NCBI GenBank assembly: GCA_008694505.1
Contig: VZDJ01007747.1
Coordinates: 5,297,390 to 5,361,389 of the forward strand
Length of the DNA stretch: 64,000 nucleotides
DNA from: Cyanoderma ruficeps
Taxonomy: Eukaryota; Chordata; Aves; Passeriformes; Timaliidae
Reading direction: 5' to 3'
Below, in pieces: positions 36,901 to 48,100 of the stretch. Numbering within the stretch: the stretch's first letter is position 1; each line of letters starts with the position of its first letter. Made by a program: the position numbers and the translations under genes. The notes beneath the pieces are model-generated. The model was given only the letters and a program-made list of their open reading frames with translations, was not told the origin of the DNA and did no database searches.

Positions 36901-39900
36901 CATAAAGAACAGATCCCCTTTCTGTAGCTAAGCCCTGGAAAGAATGGGAAGTGCATAGCAGACACCTACCTCTAAGCGCTTCATTTCCACCACTTGTTCC
37001 TGGATGCTGCTCTGCAGAGCTTTAATTCTGTTCACTTGAGTGACAACTTTCTGCTTTAATGTCACAATTCTCCGTCTCAGTTCTCCTGACAGGCGACCAT
37101 GAGTCTCGTCAAGCTCTGAAACAAAGCCTCACAGTCAGCTATGCCCATGTGCTTTTCTTTCCTAAATATGTATCATATTTTAAAATATGTAATTAGACAC
37201 ATAATTTAGAACATATTTCTCATAGTACTGAGCAGAATAAAATTCAATTAATTTTTGCTAACTAGTTAAGACTCTGTTATTATGATTGTTCTGTTTCTTG
37301 ATAATAATAACCAGTGCAGCCGGTACTTTCACTACATGTGGCTTATTCACAAAAAAGTAGTAATTCAGTAATGGATAATAAAACTGGGTGCAAGATACTC
37401 ACCCTGAGCACTGTCCAGGTTTGGTTTTAGTGCATTTACAGTTTCCTCAATTATTTGATTGGACTTCTTATAGTTGCTTTGACTATCTGACAGCAGCTTC
37501 TTGATTTTGTCTATTCTGTGACTAAACTCCTGGTCCTTTTCATCAATCAGTCCTTGCATTCTGCATCCTGATGGACATTTGGTGCCCTAGAATTCAAAGA
37601 GGGAAATAGTTGTGCTAAAATCCTCAAGACTGAACATCTTGTATAATGGAATCAATGACGCACATCCTCAGAAACTTGCCGTTACAGTGGGGTGAGGAAC
37701 AAGTAAATCTTTAGTTCCCCCTCTCCTCTATTCCTCATGGGTCAAATTTATATATATATGTTTCCTAAAGGTCTACTGTAAGAAGTCTGTCATCCAGTTT
37801 GAGGGAGGATGTTAGAGGCCAGCATTTTTAAGCAAAGTTTTCCTCAGAAAAGCTTAATGTTCTGACAGACTTAAACTCTTTGCCAAGAAGTCATCAAATA
37901 CATGTAGCATAGGAAAGGACTGAGATGCAAGAGGCAAGAAAGAGAGACATTAATAGTTTATATACAAAGACATCTAGTCAATTATTATGAAACTTCTATT
38001 GAGCATCTTGTAATCTGACTTCCTTAAAATTAATTAGTAAGTATATGTGATTTCTAGCCATTTCTTTTCCTCACAACTCGCTTTCTGATGCCTTTCTTTT
38101 ATGAACTCCAAAAGTGGCAATACCAAAATTCTGAAAAGAAATAGTTCTTACATTTTTCTAGGGTTAGCCTTCATTTATTTAATCCTTCTTTATCAGACTT
38201 ACTTTCTCCTCTCAGTCTGCACCACTGCAAACTTCTCCCTGTTACTTTTGTCTTCATTTCTTCCCTTCTTCCTCTGTTTCCCACAGGAGATCTGTGCAGG
38301 CTGCCCAGACCTGAAGCGTTACCTCGGCCCTAACGCTGAGCCCCGTGCTGGCCCCTGGCACATCACTGATGTAGTGATCCAGCTGCAGATCCAGCTGAGG
38401 CCCAGGGGTGCCCCAGGGAGGAGTCCCACCTTCACCCCAGTATTAATGGCTCACCCAGTCATCATCGGCACAGATGGGCCAGTTCTTCTCAGACTGGCAG
38501 CTGGAGGGGGACTGGGGCTCCACAAGCCTGGGACCACGCACTCCTCCACCCTTATCTTCAAAGGAGCTCCCTCCACCTTGTGCCTGCCAGGAGGAAAAAG
38601 GGGAAAAGTAAAGCCAAGATTAAGTGAACAGCTGTTGAGGGAGCAGAAACACAATGCTGATGCCCTCAGACACTCAGCTGGTGGGTGGCAATCACAGCCA
38701 TCCACTAAGCATCACACCCAATGGTGCAGGGATTTTATTCCAACCTTTCTTGTAAGATATGGTTTTGTTTTGTCAGAATAAAGCTTCACATCTCTTAAAA
38801 TTGATGCTTTTGTGTAGAGAGATGGTGATGCTCTGGATATATTATGATAATATCATTACACAGAAGTATTTTGTCTTATGTGTAAATACAAAATTAAGTC
38901 AAAATTAGACTGAAACTGGAAAAGTAAAAGTAAATACTTTAAAAATACTATTCCTATTAGCTGCAATACTCTAAAATTCTTATTGTCACTTCACCACCTT
39001 CAGTCTACACAAAAGTAGCTTACAGATACATGAATTTTTCTATTAGTGTTTGTGAATTTAATCGCAGTGGCTAACTGGAAGCTCGTAGCATGGTTTTGCC
39101 TGACAAAAAGAGAAAGAAAACTACTAACACAAATTAAAAAACGATTTCAGTGACAGATGGATTTTACTGTGTTAATGGAAAGAAAATAAATAAATATGCT
39201 GAGGTTTTCTTTAAACCTGAGAAGAAAAAGTGATATATACACGCTAATTCTAGGCCAAAAAATTTTAAAAAATGATAATTCCTACAGTGTTATCACTTAG
39301 TAATTTTTTTTTTTAATTAAAGAAAGCCATGCTTTAGGGCTTAAGATGTAATTAGGTCTGGCTGGAATTCTCTGTACACCTTTTGTGCTTTTCAAATATT
39401 ATAATTAATACTTGAAAATATTAATGACTACTTCTTATTATGATTGATGATTAATTCTGAAGCTGAGAAAGTGATCTTAATTCTAGCCTCCAGGGTCAGA
39501 ACCACTCTGAGGAACTAGAATGCCTTTATTAAAGTCAGCAGATTCAAATTCAGTAGTTTTATTAATTAATGATTTGATCTGGCCCAAGTGCCTCCCAGAA
39601 GTAGCACATATATCCAAAAATGCCTTTTAGGCATTGACAACTCCAATATGACTCTTTCTGTTTTGTCCCAACTGCTTCCTATAATTTCTGTCATTAGTTA
39701 AAACAGGCATTTTCTTTTTTTTTTTAAAAAAAAGTCATAAAGAAAAATGTAAACAATATAACATAAGATTATGGACTGGGTCCTCAATGGGGGGAAAAAA
39801 AGGTTACATTAGCACAGTTGAAAATCAAGTTTATCTCCTTCCTTATCAAAAATTTGATTCTTACTTAGCTCTTGTTTAAGCTGATGTTGCTGCTACAAGA

Positions 39901-40443
39901 ATCCTTGTTTTTAAATATGTCCTTCCTAATAAAGGTAATGTGTGTCATTTGTAGGTAGAAAATCCTGCTGAAATACTGTCCAAAGGAAAGCACAATTCAT
40001 CCCAATAAACATGAAAACTCCTGAATGGCTGGAGCCACTAGCATCCAGCCAGTTATGTTTAAGACTTAGAGCATCACCTATGAATGTTTGAATTCATGTT
40101 AATGGATTTGCTTTGTTGCTCCTGAAGCCAGGCAAATTCACCAAAACCGAGTTAACCAAAACTATAGAGAACTGGATACTCCAAAATACTGATGAAACTT
40201 CATCAGTGAAGTGGTTGCACAAAGCTGCTGCATATGTGTGTTGTGTGTGCATTGAATTTTGCAAGCTAGGTGATAGAAAAAAAAAGCAATCTCATGAATG
40301 AACAATAAATGAATAAATGAATAACATTAAATTAAATAAATGCTTACTATTCAAAGCAGAATACAAAAAGAATCAAGTAAGCAAATTCATACCCAGGCTA
40401 TGCTGAGGCACAGGAACGCACAGAGGATCCTCACAGGTATCAT
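33909..40443 (-). CDS. FGA: Fibrinogen alpha chain, alpha-E form; six exons
   Basis: Exons in transcript order: 40393-40443, 38455-38583, 37403-37586, 36970-37115, 34981-36034, 33909-34618 (2274 nt, 757 aa). Exon 1 is a signal peptide ending AW. Exon 2 gives a fibrinopeptide A ending KGGGVR and, after Arg33, the A-knob GPRL, then Cys residues of the central domain (WPICADDDW). Exon 3 starts with the ring motif CPSGC and, with exon 4, forms the coiled coil. Exon 5 holds the alpha-C region (residues 171-521): it lacks the tandem 13-residue repeats of mammals, as known for chicken, keeps the Cys pair (RRCTKT...DGSDC), and has RGD motifs at 273 and 284. Exon 6 encodes a complete fibrinogen-related domain (QETTLGGWLLIQQRMDGS to the stop). 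Reading through exon 5 gives a short alpha chain ending GKGSY. The protein is secreted from hepatocytes and polymerises after thrombin cleavage. Confidence 0.96.
34890..34895 (-). terminator. FGA: Candidate polyadenylation signal for the short alpha-chain transcript
   Basis: If exon 5 is not spliced, the frame continues for GKGSY and stops at 34970-34972. ATTAAA on the minus strand lies about 75 nt further on, inside the last intron. In human the common alpha chain also ends by reading past exon 5, so an intronic poly(A) site is expected here. Another ATTAAA is at 34664-34669. Confidence 0.45.
40293..40345. repeat. AATGA/AAATGAAT-type simple repeat in FGA intron 1
   Basis: Imperfect tandem 'aatgaa', 'taaatgaa' and 'taaataaa' units about 50 bp from the exon 1 donor. 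No functional role is inferred. Confidence 0.5.
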
Positions 40444-40502
40444 CTTCAGGAGAAGAGCAAGAACTCTGACTGAAAGGATGCTCTTTGCCACTCTTTTGGT
40501 GC

Positions 40503-40618
40503 AATTTAAACCTGAATGCAAAGCTGAGATTAATCATTATGCTCCCTTCTATTTGTAGAAAAAACATGCCAAATGCCCCCCTCCCCCTTCGGTGATTACT
40601 TAAGGTCTCTTGCACAAG
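40503..40618 (-). promoter_or_regulatory. FGA: FGA liver promoter: C/EBP-like, HNF1-like and TATA-like sites
   Basis: Read on the minus strand, a TTTAAAT TATA-like box (40503-40509) places transcription start near 40475, about 30 nt before the ATG. An HNF1-like site, ATAATGATTAAT (40529-40541 region), lies at about -54 to -66 and matches the consensus at 9 of 12 defined positions. A C/EBP-like core (TTGCACAAG on plus, 40610-40618) lies at about -135 to -143. Human FGA has an HNF1 site and a C/EBP site at similar distances. Activity is inferred. Confidence 0.6.
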
Positions 40619-40619
40619 T

Positions 40620-43600
40620 TTCTGGTGTTATTTGCTCCAGATAAGTTTGTTCAACACCAACATGCGGGCAACACCAAGAATTCCAGGAAAAAATCCTGTC
40701 TAAAACTGTTTCTTGTAACTGGGCAGTCAATGAAGACATGTGTGAGCACTAGTGGGATCCAGCAGTGCTTACCTGCTGGAAAACACACACTCAGTGTGAT
40801 GGACATTTAGCTTCATAAACAAAGAGCTGATATTTCCAGATAAGAGTGGATGATGCTCTGCAGACTGCTTAAAGCTTCAAGAATTTTCCTATGGTACATT
40901 ATGTTCACTCCCTGGCCATGATTTTCCCTTTTTCACAGTTGTAGAAACCATGTGAGAAGGTAAAGTCAAAAAGTAGCTATTCATTTTTGGGATCCATTTT
41001 GATAGTCTGGAGTCTTCAGAGCACGGGCTGTGTGTAGATCCCATTGCTGGCAGCTGCCTCTCTGTGCTGGCACTGTGGCTCAGGGGAAACAGCTGGCAGC
41101 CAGCTCTGAGACACATGGATGTCTTGCCTCCAGTCCCACAGGAACTGGGTGATCAGGGCAGGAATAGCACCTAATTCTGCCGGGTATCATCTGTAAGTAA
41201 GGGACCACTGTGCCCCACCCTGCCTTGTTAACTGTATGTGTTACAATCTGTGCAGCAACTAAAGCATCCTTCATAATGCAGATGGGATATGTCACTTTGG
41301 TTCTAACTTCTCCCAGTTTGTCGATGCTTGATTTTGTGATCATCAATATTAACTTAACATTATATTTGTAATTGAATAGGCCTTAAAAATCAATAGTAGT
41401 GAGAGCACATAATGCAGAAGAATTTCTGCCTTTTCAACCATGCTGATAGAGGATATGACAATTTCCTAGGTGGTGTTCCAGGCACTGCTCACCAGGGTAA
41501 CAGGAGACATGGCAAGTAGCATGTACCAGACCTCTTCTGACCCTGAGGGATGGCACAGCTGTCTGACACACAAACACAGTAAACTTAACTCTGGTCCAAA
41601 TAAAACTCGGCCACCAAGGCTAGAGGGACTGGAAAAAAGTTGATATCTGACCATAAACATTAGGTGAGCTAAGAGGGGTTTCCTGCTTGCTGCAAAGGGA
41701 AGTGCTGCGGGAAGCTGAGGTGAAGGAGGAGCTTCTCAGGCTTTACAGTTAGGGGCTGAATCTGTGCCTGACCTTCAGCCTGTACCTCTCCTTTCATGTT
41801 GCAATCATTCAGTCGTTTCTGACAGTGTTTGTTTGAAAGGCTGGAGGCCAAGAGCTAGATAAACTTTGGATTTAACTTTAATTCAGGATCAAAGGAGAGA
41901 AGTACAGTTCACTACTTCATCTGCCCTGCTTTTGGTTGAATGCCGGTGTAACAGTCAGGGAGTCTGGGATTTAGATATGGTTTGTGTGCCCTAGATGTGA
42001 GCTGCACCTTGTTTGCCCAGCGCTGTCTGTGTCCCCTGCCCTCCCACCAGTTTCCAAGTGGTGCCTTCTGCTCCTCTTACCTGCTCATTCAGGATTCTTC
42101 TCTGGATGCTTTGTATCAGACTACATTCTCCTCTCATCTTCACTTTCTCTTCATATGCTCCTCAAACTACCTAAACTTTTGAGGTCATTACTGGTCAATC
42201 CCAGCACTTTGTCCCACATTTTCGCCATGCAATAGCCCAGAACTGAGGAACCCAGAAGTCCTGCAGTCCATCCACTTTATCTGATTCTTTCTACCTCTAT
42301 CTCTTCCTCATTCACTTTTTTTGGGTTTTTTTCCCTTGCCTTTGGAATGAAATTCCTCTGTTTTGGGCTACAGTGGTTTTTGGAAGAGTCACTGCAAGCT
42401 CAAGGTGTGAAAGAAAGGCCACCAAATCCTTTAATAAACTTCTATAAAGTGAGAGGTACAGACTTTTCTAAATACAGGTAACTTTTACTATAGGCAATGG
42501 TCATGTATGATAAAAATTATTTAAAAAAGAGAAATGTACTCAGCTCTCAGTATACAAAATAGGGGCAGTAAGTTCAGTTGCAATGTACTTGCTTGCTAAA
42601 AATAATACTGAGAGTATTATTCTATTTTTAAGAGTTAGAAGAAACAGGAGGTCTTTTCCAGCCTCTTTCAGATAGGTAGGGGATTGGATACCACAGGAAG
42701 GAGCTTTCAGAGGCATGAGTCTTGTCAGATTTCTTTCAGGGTCCAGAGAACACAAGAGTGGGCTGGGATCCTCAAGACTCACTGATTAACTCTGGTAGGG
42801 AACTTTATTTAAAGATCCGGCTTCTTGGATTTTCTGACTGACCCTTTTGACCACTGGAGCAAATGCTCCTCTCCAGAGATTAAAATGATTTGTGAAAACT
42901 TAAAGACACGGATCAACAAACCAACTGGAAGAATAAGTTATGGTGAGCAATCCATAAAATGCCAGCTCATATCCATGAAATGTGTGTAATTACAGCAGAT
43001 TGTCATCAAATTGCAGCCAAAATCTAAACCAGGAGAGTCAATAACAATTCTCACCTAGCAGAGTGTAAATACAGATGTCAAAGTGTTGCGGGCCGAAGCT
43101 GGGCATGTCCCAATTTCAGGAACAGTGAAATGAAACTCACACCATGGCTGTGAGGGAAAACTCCTTTTAATTCAAATCTGATTCCAGTATTTATAGATAT
43201 GTACAGAGGTCAAGAGATTGGCTACACAGGTCGCCGCCTCTTCAACTGGGATGGTGGACATCACCATCAATCATTTCTTCTCTCAGAGGAGAAGTATGTA
43301 AACATTCTAAGAATAGATATTGTTTTCATGAAGCTGTGTGAGAAAGTTTTACAGAAAGACAAAAAGACAAATCTCAGAACAACATCAAAGTGACAGACGT
43401 GACAAAGGAATATTCTTTTAAATCCATGTTGCAAATATATAAACAATATCAACTTAAAGTCATGTCATAGGTGGCATAAATTGAAAACAGAAAGTGGAAG
43501 GGACTCAAGCAAAGCTACTCAATTGGCTGTTTGCACAAGCAGGAGGAGACTGGGCTTGCCAACCCTTCCTTGGCACCCTTCTCTCCAGCCTCTCTACACA

Positions 43601-44950
43601 TACTGCTTCAGCTCCAGGGAGACACAGGAGAGGCCTTACAGCACAAAATGTTCAGGAAAACTGCTTTGCTTGGTGAGGAATTGAGCGTTAAGGCTGGCAG
43701 TGAGCTGTGCATCTTGGCTGGTTGCACAAGTGCAATAGGGTTGTGCAGATATACCAGTTCAGTGGTGTGGACCCTACTCTCAAGCTATTGTTAGCCTCAT
43801 CTGACCCTACATAATGATGCCTTCTTCTCTCCTGAGAAACCTGTCTTCCTCTTAGATTTTGGCCCAAGAGCAAAAATTCAACTATGCCAAAATCTTAATA
43901 AAAATGAGAGAGAGTTGGCAATTTATCATGATGTAGAGACTCAGATCCAGGGAAGATGCTCAGCACCAGCCTCATGAGACATCTGGGCCTCAAAACTGGA
44001 AAACTGTTGAGGCAGCATGAACTGACTGTAAGGTGTATTTCATCACTGCAAGGTCCTCCTGTCTCTAAACTAAAGCACTTGAATGTGCTATTTAGAGACA
44101 CCAGGCAAACTTCGGGTCTTTCACAAGTAGCTAAAAATAAAGACCAGGATGCACTTCCTATTTCACTTCCTAATGAATCAGCTTGAGATAGTTTCTAGCT
44201 CTATCTTTTGTTGAGCAACTTATCCACAAACCTAATTTGGTTTGCCAACACACCCCTCATCAGAGTTTGATACATTCAAACAGCATTGCAAACTCTTTGC
44301 TGGTCTTGATCTGTGCTGTGGAATTACTTATATTGATCACATAGGAAATTATTATCAGATCCAGAGAAAGAAAATGCAAATAAAATGCAATCAATTTCTG
44401 CTGCAAATTTTAACATTTTTTGGTTGCATGGCACTGAATATGTTGAAGTAATTTTTAAATATTTTTGGGGAAAAAAAAGAGGGGCATGTGGGAATAATAG
44501 CTGTACAGTGTACTGCTTTGTGTCATATAGCAAATTAAACTTATTCTGAGTAAAATTTGAGAAACTTGTTAATATGTATGGTCTGGAGTGAAATATCTGT
44601 TCTTGTTCATTGATACTACCTAGCACATCCCAACTGAAAATGTGTTCATTACTTTGTGGTAAGCTAAGTTAAATAGTCTTTAGCAGTAAAATAGGCCACT
44701 TTCAAGTTGCTATGTACTTTGATCTACGTCACCAAACAAGTTCATTAGAAAACTTTAAAACATATGGGTACTAGTCACATTTATGGAGAAACAGGTCAAA
44801 CACATGCCTCTAAAAAAGGAGCAGGAACTGCTGGTGTGAAATTCAGGAATAACTGAATCAAGCAGGTTTGATCCAACTATCAAAAGTTTTCTTTGTCATG
44901 TTTGCCAGCTGTAGACCACAGATAACAAGCTCAGACGTTTTTTGTAATAA
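40620..44950. other. Intergenic DNA between FGA and FGG
   Basis: The FGA promoter end faces the 3' end of FGG, since both genes are on minus. No gene was recognised. A solo LTR occupies 43084-43384. Sequence around 41000-41200 and 41980-42300 is mildly GC- or pyrimidine-rich but not identifiable by eye. Confidence 0.55.
43084..43384 (-). mobile_element. Solo LTR of an endogenous retrovirus, 6-bp target duplication
   Basis: A 301-bp element begins TGTTG and ends CAACA (perfect 5-bp terminal inverted repeat). It is flanked by the identical hexamer TCAAAG at 43078-43083 and 43385-43390. On the minus strand it has a TATAAATA box (43188-43195) followed about 20 nt later by ATTAAA (43166-43171), the usual promoter and poly(A) layout of an LTR. 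TG...CA ends with a 6-bp duplication fit a class II (ERVK-like) provirus reduced by LTR-LTR recombination. No internal viral genes are present. The intact duplication suggests a fairly young insertion. Confidence 0.85.
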
Positions 44951-44957
44951 TCAAAAC

Positions 44958-44963
44958 TTTATT
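44958..44963 (-). terminator. FGG: FGG polyadenylation signal
   Basis: Plus-strand TTTATT gives AATAAA on the minus strand, about 185 nt past the FGG stop codon (45149-45151). It defines a short 3' UTR. Confidence 0.65.
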
Positions 44964-45148
44964 GAGAATGTGTACAGAAAAAATAACTGTCTACACAGGT
45001 ATGCACTGCTCAGGGAAGAGGTTTGGGTATCTTACAGTCAATGTTGTTTTGTAGTCAAAACTGAACTGTGTAATGTTTGCTAAGTTCAGTGTCTAAGACA
45101 GAAAAGATTTGCTTTTCCTGTTCAGACTGGTTGTTGTCAAATCATCCT

Positions 45149-48100
45149 TTATGCATCTCCAACCTAAAACAGAAAAAAGGAGTATTTTAATGTTCTTCTA
45201 ATGAAAGAAGTAAATAAGGCTATGATGACATATTGATAGTGTTCATACATAGTTATATTAGTTGGGAATTAAAAGTGTAGCATTCAAAATACACAAAGGC
45301 AAGGGATTATTCCTCATCATGAGACTATCCATTTATCTATCCATTAAAAGAAACAGTAATGTAGAACGTACACTAAAATCAAAGTACAAATACTTCTGTG
45401 ACAAAATGGTAAACAAAGCCAACTTCTCTAAGATGCAGTGGGCTTGTCTTCAGCTGTCTGTGCTCAGTGTTTGAAATTATAACAATGTTCTGTGTTCATT
45501 TTAAATATCTCCTCAGCCCTGTGGTCGCACCTGTTTGACATTGCTTAAGTTGTGCTGCTGTCCATCTACTGACACTCTGTTGAATGGGATTATTTTCATT
45601 GCAGACTTCTTCATGGAGTACCACCGGTCACGCCAGGTTGCCCAGATAATGCCATTGTCATATCCAGATGGACCAGCATCTTCTGATGTGTACACACCAC
45701 CTAAGAAACATCAATTGGAGCAAAATAGTTGGTTGCTTTCTAAAATAGTTCCTGTGCCCATACATTTTTCTGGCCCTGACACCTCCTTAGCATCCATGGG
45801 TATCCTAGCAAAACCTGTTCACTGCCTTTTCTCCCCGTTTTGCTTCTCTCAGGATTGATTCTCCCATTTTGGAATGGAGAGTAGTCATAAATTCCTACTA
45901 CTGGTGTTAACAATTATTGCAAAGAATAGGCTATGCCAGCTTAGGAAAATCTAGAAGGCAAAGTGTACTTTATAAACATGACTCATTTTCCTTTGTCACT
46001 GAAAGGTGGTGTCCTGGATTATAAGCACTTGGAAGACACCTTACCTACATAATATTTGCCATTGAGGTGGCCAGCATGGCATCTATTCATCCACCATCCA
46101 GATCCGTCTTGCTCAGCACAGTTGCCTTCATACTTATCATTGTCGTTATCATGGGTACTGAACTGCATGCCATTGTGGAAGGTGTGGGATTTATCACTTG
46201 GGTCATCTCCAAAGTCATATCCATCAAAGGCATCCCCGGCGTCGCCCCCGATAAAGTAGGCGTAAGTCAGTCGATACTTGTCTTCTTCACTTCCCACTCT
46301 GAATACAGCGTAGTCAGCAGTGCTGTGGAGAGAGGGCAATGCTGAATGTGAGCATGCTGCATTCCCAGCACATGCACAAATAAAAATACATCAGTGCTAA
46401 AACTGCAGAAAAGGCATTTATTCCATCCTAGCATATTAAAAGGAATTTTTTTTATGTGACTGTGGGCCTCAGTTCAGTGACAAGCATCAAATCAACTTCT
46501 GTGCTCTGGTATCAGACATATTTTCTGACTACTAGTCTTTAGTGATAAATGAAATATTTACATTATCAACACACATGCACATACACACATATATATATAA
46601 TCTCTCAGGTTCATAATANAATAGAATAGAATAGAATAGAATAGAATAGAATAGAATAGAATAGAAGGGACCTATAATGATCATGTAGTCCATAAGATAT
46701 GTAAGACAAAGAAACTTGAAGAGAAGAAACAGATTCCTTCTGCCTAATAAATGAGTGCTGACAGCATGTGCCCTTCTGACAGGCATGTGTGCCTGGCAAC
46801 AAGTCACACCCAGTGACTGCTGTCACATCTGTAAGTTCAGGAGCCAAAGCAGCTCCATGCACATGTTAGCTGGTCTAATGGTACATAATTTTTTAGGAGC
46901 GAACTTTTATCATTACAAACTGATGCAGCAGTGGGACCAGTAGGCTTTAAGCTGCCATTTTCAGAAGCATCATAAGCAAATACCTTTTTTTGCCACTCCA
47001 GTCCTCCAGCTCTATTCGTAAGGTGTATGGCAGAGTCGACTGTGTAGTTATTAAATGAATCTTTTCATTGCCCAGCCAAAACTCAGTGGTGTCATCTGGA
47101 GACAGATGTCCAAATCCTTCCTTGTACTGAACCCAGTTTCTACTGAAGTCTTCGCTCCCATCCAGTCTCTGGGGGAAAAAACCAAGAATATCAAAACCAA
47201 AAATAAAAACCTCAGTCAAAAAGATATGTATCATATGTAGGTACATAAAAACAGTGCTGATGCAATAAACTTTTTTATAGCAATAATACAAAAGTGGCAT
47301 ACCCTTTGTAGTACTGTCCAGCCGTTGCCATATGAGTCAATCTCGCAGTAGACTAGGAATGACTGCTTGGCTCTTTGAGGCTTGATAAAGTACAGACCAC
47401 TTTTCCTTGCACCTTTATTTGCAATGTCTTGACAATCTGAAGTAAAGATATTCCAAAGATTATTTTCAATCTAGCTACAATTCTTTACTCACATTTAATT
47501 TATTTTGTAACTTTCTTAGTGCAAGAAATGCAATTTATCTAAATACCATTTTTGCAAAGTTAGCTATTTAGTCCACATACTTCAATAGCATTACCATAAA
47601 AAATCCTACCAAGGGTCACAAGACTTGTGTAAGGTGAAGATGAATTTAGTCTCACATAGAGTTTAAGCAGTGTAAAACACAGTCATTGCGTTGCTTTCTA
47701 CAGCAACAAAGAAAGACACTTCTGGACCTAATGGAATAATTAATTTGTTTTTCCATGTGGCGTAGTAGAAATGTCATAATGAGTCATTTTGTCTTTGTCC
47801 CAGGTCCATGGAAACTCATGTCCCTCATGTCTAGCACATATTTTGGGATAATCATATCTTGGCCAAAAAGGTCAAAAACAAGAACTATGTTCCACCTGAA
47901 TCCTTGCCTGCAGAGTATCTAACTTGTACTGATTGGTTTTATAATTCGCAATTTTACATATCTTCGCAGAAGTCTGTGACCCATAAGATTACAAGTAAAT
48001 CATTGCTGTGATGCCAAGTGGCAGCACTTGTAGGTGAGTTAACCCTCCACCACACAAGAAGCTTTTTGCACACCTCTTCCAGTTGTCTCCTGAATTTCAG

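Noticed and set aside
38101..38781. 226-codon plus-strand open frame ending at an AATAAA, preceded by an acceptor-like tract
   Set aside because: It lies opposite FGA exon 2 (38455-38583, minus), whose GPRL knob and WPICADDDW motif explain the GC-rich, open character. No domain was recognised on the plus strand.
37587..40392. FGA lacking exon 2, hence no A-knob
   Set aside because: A first pass missed it because exon 2 is not in a long open frame. A frame-by-frame reading of the minus strand found 38455-38583 with KGGGVR/GPRL and correct splice sites.
42601..42621. 9-bp inverted repeat AATAATACT/AGTATTATT
   Set aside because: Short and made of A/T-rich bases; such repeats are expected by chance in this composition.
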